This document shows positions 5,242-8,530 of a stretch of DNA of 8,530 bases, one piece after another (within the stretch, counting starts at the first letter, position 1; the number at the start of each line of letters is the position of its first letter). The stretch is from CAVQNQ01 sp964427655 (GTDB lineage Bacteria; Acidobacteriota; Terriglobia; Bryobacterales; Bryobacteraceae): contig CAYRWE010000218.1 of the NCBI GenBank assembly GCA_964427655.1, forward strand, positions 1 to 8,530. The letters run 5' to 3'. Below the pieces are notes generated by a model that saw only the letters and a program-made list of their open reading frames with translations, searched no databases and had not been told where the DNA came from. The position numbers and the translations under genes are program-made.

Positions 5242-5264
5242 CGAGGTAAATACCGGCGACCTCG
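5242..5264 (+). repeat. Inverted repeat after the secreted-protein gene
   Basis: CGAGGT (5242-5247) and ACCTCG (5259-5264) are perfect complements around an 11-base loop, starting 20 bases after the stop codon. No T tract follows, so it is not a classical terminator. It could stabilise the mRNA end. The rest of the gap up to 5325 shows no promoter I would defend. Confidence 0.4.
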
Positions 5265-5325
5265 CTGCCATTGCGCCGCGGGGCCGCCGTTTCTGTGTTA
5301 GGCTTCGCATTCCTGGCAGCCTGGA

Positions 5326-6486
5326 ATGATGAAACCGCTCTTGGGTGTGCTCTTCGTAGTCGCTATTGGTGTTACCGGCACTTGTGCCACGAGGAGCCTG
5401 CTGCCTGGCGATACCGACCGCGGCAAGGATGTGTTCCACGCGCAGAGCTGCGATGTGTGCCACAGCATCGGCGGGGAGGGGGGAAAGAGCGCGCCGGACC
5501 TGGAGCAGGGCGTGGGGCGTGGCTTCAGCCCCTACGCGATGGCGGGCCTGTTGTGGAACCATGCTCCGGTTATGTGGGCCGCCGCGGAAAAAAAAGGAAC
5601 GGCCAAGCCCGAGCTGAGTGAGCAGCAAGCGGCGGATTTGTTCGTCTATTTCTATGCCGCCCGCTATTTCGACCAGCCTGGCGACGTCACCCGCGGCGAG
5701 AGAGCTTTCCTGGGAAATCGGTGCGCGGAATGCCACGGTATCGGGTCCGCGCTTCGCCAGGGCGTCCAGCCGGTAGCGGCCTGGGGATCGCTTGCGGATC
5801 CCATCGCGCTCGCACGACAGATGTGGAACCACTCCCGGGAGATGACATCGGAGCTCGATCGGATGGAGATTCCGTATCCACGGTTCTCGTCGCAGGAGCT
5901 AACCGATCTGCTGGCGTATCTGCGGAGCACGCAAGCAAGCGCTCGAGCCGGGGTCTTCTCGCCAAGTTCGGCCCAATCCGGTGCGGCGCTGTTTGCATCG
6001 AAAGGCTGCGCCGACTGCCACAGGGGGCCGCTGGCCCTCGAAGCTCGCCCCACACGATATGGTCTGACCGACTTCGCCGCAGCCATGTGGAACCACCCAT
6101 TCCGCACACAAGGCAATCCTGTGCAGCTAAGCTATGAGGAGATGCGCCGCCTGGTGGGCTACCTCGTCTCGACGCAGTTCTTTGAGGAGCGTGGCGACCC
6201 GGAGCAGGGCCAGAAAGTCTTCGCCAGGAAGCACTGCGCGACTTGTCACGACGACGCGTCCAGCGGTGCACCGGGCCGGCCGGCCATGGCCGGCAGAATG
6301 ACATCCTTCGGAATGGTGGCCGCTCTCTGGAAGCATGGGCCGGTGATGTTGAGCAACATGCGGCTGATGAGGATTTCCTGGCCCCGGTTCAGCGGCTCGG
6401 AGATGGCGGACCTGGCAGCCTACCTGTACGGTTCCAGGTTGAAACAACGGCAGCCATTGCCGTCTGGGGAATTGCAGGGCAAGTAG
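5326..6486 (+). CDS. Exported tetrahaem cytochrome c with four tandem monohaem units
   Basis: The 386-residue protein starts with a hydrophobic export signal (residues 2-19) and contains four CXXCH haem-binding motifs: CDVCH (42-46), CAECH (133-137), CADCH (228-232) and CATCH (304-308). Each belongs to a repeat of roughly 76-95 residues. The repeat is CXXCH, about 30 residues, W-(N/K)-H (His79, 169, 257, 337), and a closing helix of the type (L/F)-S-x2-(E/Q)-x3-L-x2-(Y/F) (about 97, 187, 268, 355). A Met sits four residues after the WxH His in units 1, 2 and 4 (Met83, 173, 341), but unit 3 has Thr261. It is probably an electron carrier in the periplasm or on the outer face of the membrane, partner unknown. 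The start is the first ATG after an in-frame stop at 5299. ATG 5329 is an equal alternative, and the Shine-Dalgarno is weak. GTC20A is not a standard lipobox. Confidence 0.92.
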   Translation: MMKPLLGVLFVVAIGVTGTCATRSLLPGDTDRGKDVFHAQSCDVCHSIGGEGGKSAPDLEQGVGRGFSPYAMAGLLWNHAPVMWAAAEKKGTAKPELSEQQAADLFVYFYAARYFDQPGDVTRGERAFLGNRCAECHGIGSALRQGVQPVAAWGSLADPIALARQMWNHSREMTSELDRMEIPYPRFSSQELTDLLAYLRSTQASARAGVFSPSSAQSGAALFASKGCADCHRGPLALEARPTRYGLTDFAAAMWNHPFRTQGNPVQLSYEEMRRLVGYLVSTQFFEERGDPEQGQKVFARKHCATCHDDASSGAPGRPAMAGRMTSFGMVAALWKHGPVMLSNMRLMRISWPRFSGSEMADLAAYLYGSRLKQRQPLPSGELQGK

Positions 6487-6534
6487 ATCTTCCGCGCGAA
6501 GTGGTTCATCGCGGGTCCATTCTAGACTTGGAAG

Positions 6535-7089
6535 ATGCTCGTCCTCGCCTCTCAGTCCCCGCGCCGCGCTGAAATTCTGCGCCAGGCAGGCATCCCCTTC
6601 GTGGTCCGCACCGCGCCTGTCGATGAGTCACCGCTCGAGGGCGAATCGCCTCAGGATTACGTGCGCCGACTGGCCGAGTGGAAGGCTTCGGCAGTGCCGG
6701 CCGCGCCAGATGAGATCGTCCTGGGCGCCGACACCACCGTGGTGATCGAGGGCCAGATCCTCGGCAAGCCCGCGAACGCGGCCGACGCGCGCCGCATGCT
6801 CGAACTCCTCTCCGGCCGGCGGCACGAAGTGATGACCGGCATCTGCCTGAAACTCCGGGACACGCTCGTCCGCGATTGCGCCACGACGGCGGTCTGGTTC
6901 GCGCCCATGAACGCGAGCGAAATCGAGACCTACGCGGCCAGCGGGGAACCCCTGGATAAAGCCGGGGCGTATGCCATTCAAGGCCTGGCATCCAAGTTCA
7001 TCGAGCGGGTGGAGGGCTGTTATTTCAACGTGGTAGGGCTGCCCGTGGCGCTGGTGTACAGGCGTCTGGGTGAAATGGCTCTCCGATAG
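6535..7089 (+). CDS. maf: Maf family nucleotide pyrophosphatase, dTTP/UTP type (YhdE-like)
   Basis: Maf proteins hydrolyse non-canonical and some canonical nucleoside triphosphates to the monophosphate and pyrophosphate, acting as house-cleaning enzymes in the cytoplasm. They are also linked to septum control. The 184-residue length is usual. Motifs in order are LASQSPRR (4-11), DESP (30-33), LGADTTVV (63-70, with the catalytic Asp66), GKP (77-79), SGRRHEVMTG (93-102), GEPLDKAGAYAIQG (137-150) and IERVEGCYFNVVGLP (156-170). Gln149 in AYAIQG is characteristic of the YhdE branch (dTTP/UTP), while the YceF branch carries Glu there. The ATG at 6535 is followed at once by the conserved N-terminus, which fixes the start although the upstream GGAAG directly abuts it. 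It lies 48 bases after the cytochrome gene and is probably read through from it. Confidence 0.95.
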   Translation: MLVLASQSPRRAEILRQAGIPFVVRTAPVDESPLEGESPQDYVRRLAEWKASAVPAAPDEIVLGADTTVVIEGQILGKPANAADARRMLELLSGRRHEVMTGICLKLRDTLVRDCATTAVWFAPMNASEIETYAASGEPLDKAGAYAIQGLASKFIERVEGCYFNVVGLPVALVYRRLGEMALR

Positions 7090-7101
7090 ATTCAAGGCCC
7101 T

Positions 7102-7118
7102 TGTGGATTTTCGCCACA
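7102..7118. repeat. Inverted repeat between maf and the PFOR promoter
   Basis: TGTGG (7102-7106) and CCACA (7114-7118) are perfect complements with a 7-base loop, 12 bases after the maf stop and 9 bases before the TATAAT box. No T tract follows. The position fits an operator over the -35 region at least as well as a 3' hairpin of maf. Confidence 0.4.
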
Positions 7119-7127
7119 GCCAGAGCT

Positions 7128-7133
7128 TATAAT
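7128..7133 (+). promoter_or_regulatory. -10 box of the PFOR gene
   Basis: TATAAT is a perfect match in GC-rich surroundings, giving a start near 7140 and a leader of about 40 bases. At 16-18 bases upstream only poor -35 candidates exist (GATTTT, GGATTT). TTGTGG at 7101 is 21 bases away and too far. The promoter may need an activator. Confidence 0.5.
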
Positions 7134-7165
7134 CTAGTTTAAGAACTGTGAATCCTAATTCTCGC

Positions 7166-7172
7166 AAGGAGG
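7166..7172 (+). promoter_or_regulatory. Ribosome-binding site selecting a TTG start
   Basis: AAGGAGG is a full Shine-Dalgarno, 8 bases before TTG 7181. It makes TTG the likely start and argues against the in-frame GTG at 7148, which lies upstream of it. Confidence 0.8.
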
Positions 7173-7180
7173 GGAGAGAG

Positions 7181-8530
7181 TTGACAGACTCATCCACCAC
7201 TGTTCGTCCTAAGACAACCATCGACGGCAACGAAGCGGCGGCTTTCGTAGCCCATCAAACTAACGAAGTTATCGCCATTTATCCGATCACGCCCTCATCC
7301 AATATGGGCGAATGGGCAGACCAGTGGTCCGCCGAATTGAAGCCCAACATCTGGGGTACCGTGCCGACGGTAGTCGAGATGCAGAGTGAAGGCGGCGCGG
7401 CCGGCGCCGTGCACGGCTCGCTGCAGGCTGGATCGCTTTCCACCACCTTTACGGCGTCCCAGGGCCTGCTGCTCATGATCCCGAACATGTTCAAGATCGC
7501 GGGCGAGCTGACCTCGACGGTGTTTCATATCGCCGCGCGCGCCCTGGCTACGCACGCCCTCTCGATTTTTGGCGATCACAGCGACGTGATGTCGGTCCGC
7601 GCCACCGGATGGGGTATGCTGGCCTCCGGTTCGGTCCAGGAAGTCATGGACATGGCGCTCATCTCGCAGGCCGCCACTCTCGAAGCGCGCGTTCCTTTTT
7701 TGCACTTCTTCGACGGATTCCGCACCTCGCACGAGGTTTCCAAGCTCGAGCAACTCACGGCCGACGACATGCGCGCCATGATCGACGACAACCTGGTGCG
7801 CGCCCATCGCGCCCGCGCTTTGAGCCCCGATCATCCCGTGCTGCGCGGAACCGCCCAGAATCCGGACGTTTACTTCCAGGGGCGTGAAAGCGCCAACAAG
7901 TTCTACCAGGCCACCCCCGCCATCGTGCAGAAGGCCATGGACAAGTTCGCCGGGATCGTGGGCCGGCAATATCACCTGTTCGATTACGTCGGCGCCCCGG
8001 ATGCCGAGCGCGTTCTCATCATCATGGGTTCCGGCGCCGAAGTGGCCCACGAGTGCGTGGATGCTTTGAATGCAAGCGGCGAGAAGGTCGGGCTGCTGAA
8101 GGTGCGCCTGTACCGGCCGTTCGCGATCGAAAGTTTCCTGGCTGCCCTGCCCGCCAGCGCCGAATCCCTGGCCGTTCTGGACCGCACCAAGGAACCCGGC
8201 GCGATAGGCGAGCCGCTGTACTGCGACGTGGTGACCGCGCTGGCCGAAGCCGGCGTTTCGAAGAAAGTAATCGGCGGCCGTTACGGCCTCGGTTCCAAGG
8301 AATTCACCCCCGCGATGGTGAAGGCCGTTTACGAGGAACTGCTGAAAGCTTCGCCTAAGAACCACTTCACGGTCGGCATCAAGGAAGACATCACCCATAC
8401 CAGCCTGGAGTACGATCCCGAGTTCTCTAGCGAACTGCCCGGCACTGTGCGCGCCCTGTTCTACGGCCTGGGTGCGGATGGCACCGTGGGCGCCAACAAG
8501 AACTCCATCAAGATCATCGGCGAAGAGACC
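7181..8530 (+). CDS. nifJ: Pyruvate:ferredoxin (flavodoxin) oxidoreductase, N-terminal part (3' end beyond window)
   Basis: PFOR oxidatively decarboxylates pyruvate to acetyl-CoA and CO2 with thiamine diphosphate and iron-sulfur clusters, reducing ferredoxin or flavodoxin. The frame gives 450 residues of a usual ~1190. It contains domain I (about 1-265), with YPITPSS (34-40), VEMQSEGGAAGAVHGS (65-80), TASQGLLLMIPNM (91-103) and AARALATHALSIFGDHSDV (118-136). Domain II follows (LIIMGSGAEV, KVRLYRPF). The window ends in the opening of domain III (GLGADGTVGANKNSIK). Thr37, Glu70 and Arg120 sit at a constant +6 offset from Thr31, Glu64 and Arg114, the residues I recall for pyruvate and cofactor binding in Desulfovibrio africanus PFOR. 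The fused single-chain form is indicated because domains I, II and III run in one frame. The start is TTG 7181 with a strong ribosome-binding site. The cluster-binding domains lie outside the window. Confidence 0.96.
   Translation, partial: MTDSSTTVRPKTTIDGNEAAAFVAHQTNEVIAIYPITPSSNMGEWADQWSAELKPNIWGTVPTVVEMQSEGGAAGAVHGSLQAGSLSTTFTASQGLLLMIPNMFKIAGELTSTVFHIAARALATHALSIFGDHSDVMSVRATGWGMLASGSVQEVMDMALISQAATLEARVPFLHFFDGFRTSHEVSKLEQLTADDMRAMIDDNLVRAHRARALSPDHPVLRGTAQNPDVYFQGRESANKFYQATPAIVQKAMDKFAGIVGRQYHLFDYVGAPDAERVLIIMGSGAEVAHECVDALNASGEKVGLLKVRLYRPFAIESFLAALPASAESLAVLDRTKEPGAIGEPLYCDVVTALAEAGVSKKVIGGRYGLGSKEFTPAMVKAVYEELLKASPKNHFTVGIKEDITHTSLEYDPEFSSELPGTVRALFYGLGADGTVGANKNSIKIIGEET

Noticed and set aside
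5385..5400. Lipoprotein signal (Cys20) in the cytochrome
   Set aside because: The residues before Cys are T-G-T, which does not fit the usual L-(A/S/T)-(G/A)-C lipobox. An ordinary export signal is the safer reading.
5125..5832. Minus-strand frame of 235 codons opposite the secreted-protein and cytochrome genes
   Set aside because: It is antisense to the CXXCH-containing frame, has no family signature, and its composition is typical of a shadow frame.
7295..8398. Long antisense open frame (367 codons, minus strand) across the PFOR gene
   Set aside because: It lies wholly opposite a gene with unmistakable PFOR motifs. Its His/Gly/Arg-rich product resembles no family and is what the reverse strand of GC-rich coding DNA yields.

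Overview
The window is a GC-rich bacterial stretch. It carries single-copy housekeeping genes (gatC, gatA, a DciA-type DUF721 gene, maf) beside phosphate, polyphosphate, cytochrome c and pyruvate:ferredoxin oxidoreductase genes. The gene mix and the style of the multi-haem cytochrome fit a soil or sediment Acidobacteriota relative (Solibacter/Bryobacter-like). That placement is an impression and no marker here proves it. A run of exactly 100 N flanked by an identical 55-base sequence shows this is a scaffolded draft assembly, probably a metagenome bin.

Minus-strand block, read from high to low coordinates: pstS (phosphate-binding protein, 3977-2961), a GC-rich hairpin, ppk2 (polyphosphate:nucleotide phosphotransferase, 2823-1859, interrupted by the N-run), then a tight dciA-like/gatC/gatA run (1786 to the left edge). 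DciA-like and gatC overlap by 4 bases, and gatC and gatA are 12 bases apart. GatA is cut by the window edge. Removing the N-run and one copy of the 55-base repeat restores a clean 269-residue PPK2 frame, so the gap is almost certainly an assembly artefact and not a real frameshift.

A 525-base divergent intergenic region (3978-4502) separates pstS from the plus-strand genes. It is rich in inverted repeats, has a PHO-box-like tandem 11-mer, a 15-bp palindrome overlapping a TTGACA box, and a chain of hairpins downstream that could form a structured mRNA leader. This is the least explained part of the window.

Plus-strand block: a secreted protein of unknown function with two similar two-cysteine motifs (4503-5222), an exported cytochrome with four tandem single-haem units (5326-6486), a Maf nucleotide pyrophosphatase of the dTTP/UTP type (6535-7089), and the first 450 residues of a pyruvate:ferredoxin oxidoreductase (7181 to the right edge). 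The last gene has its own TATAAT box and a TTG start with a strong ribosome-binding site.

Functional themes are phosphate capture and polyphosphate-driven nucleotide phosphorylation (pstS, ppk2), tRNA-dependent amidation (gatCA), electron transfer in the cell envelope (cytochrome) and low-potential carbon metabolism (PFOR). I see no mobile element, CRISPR array, tRNA or rRNA.
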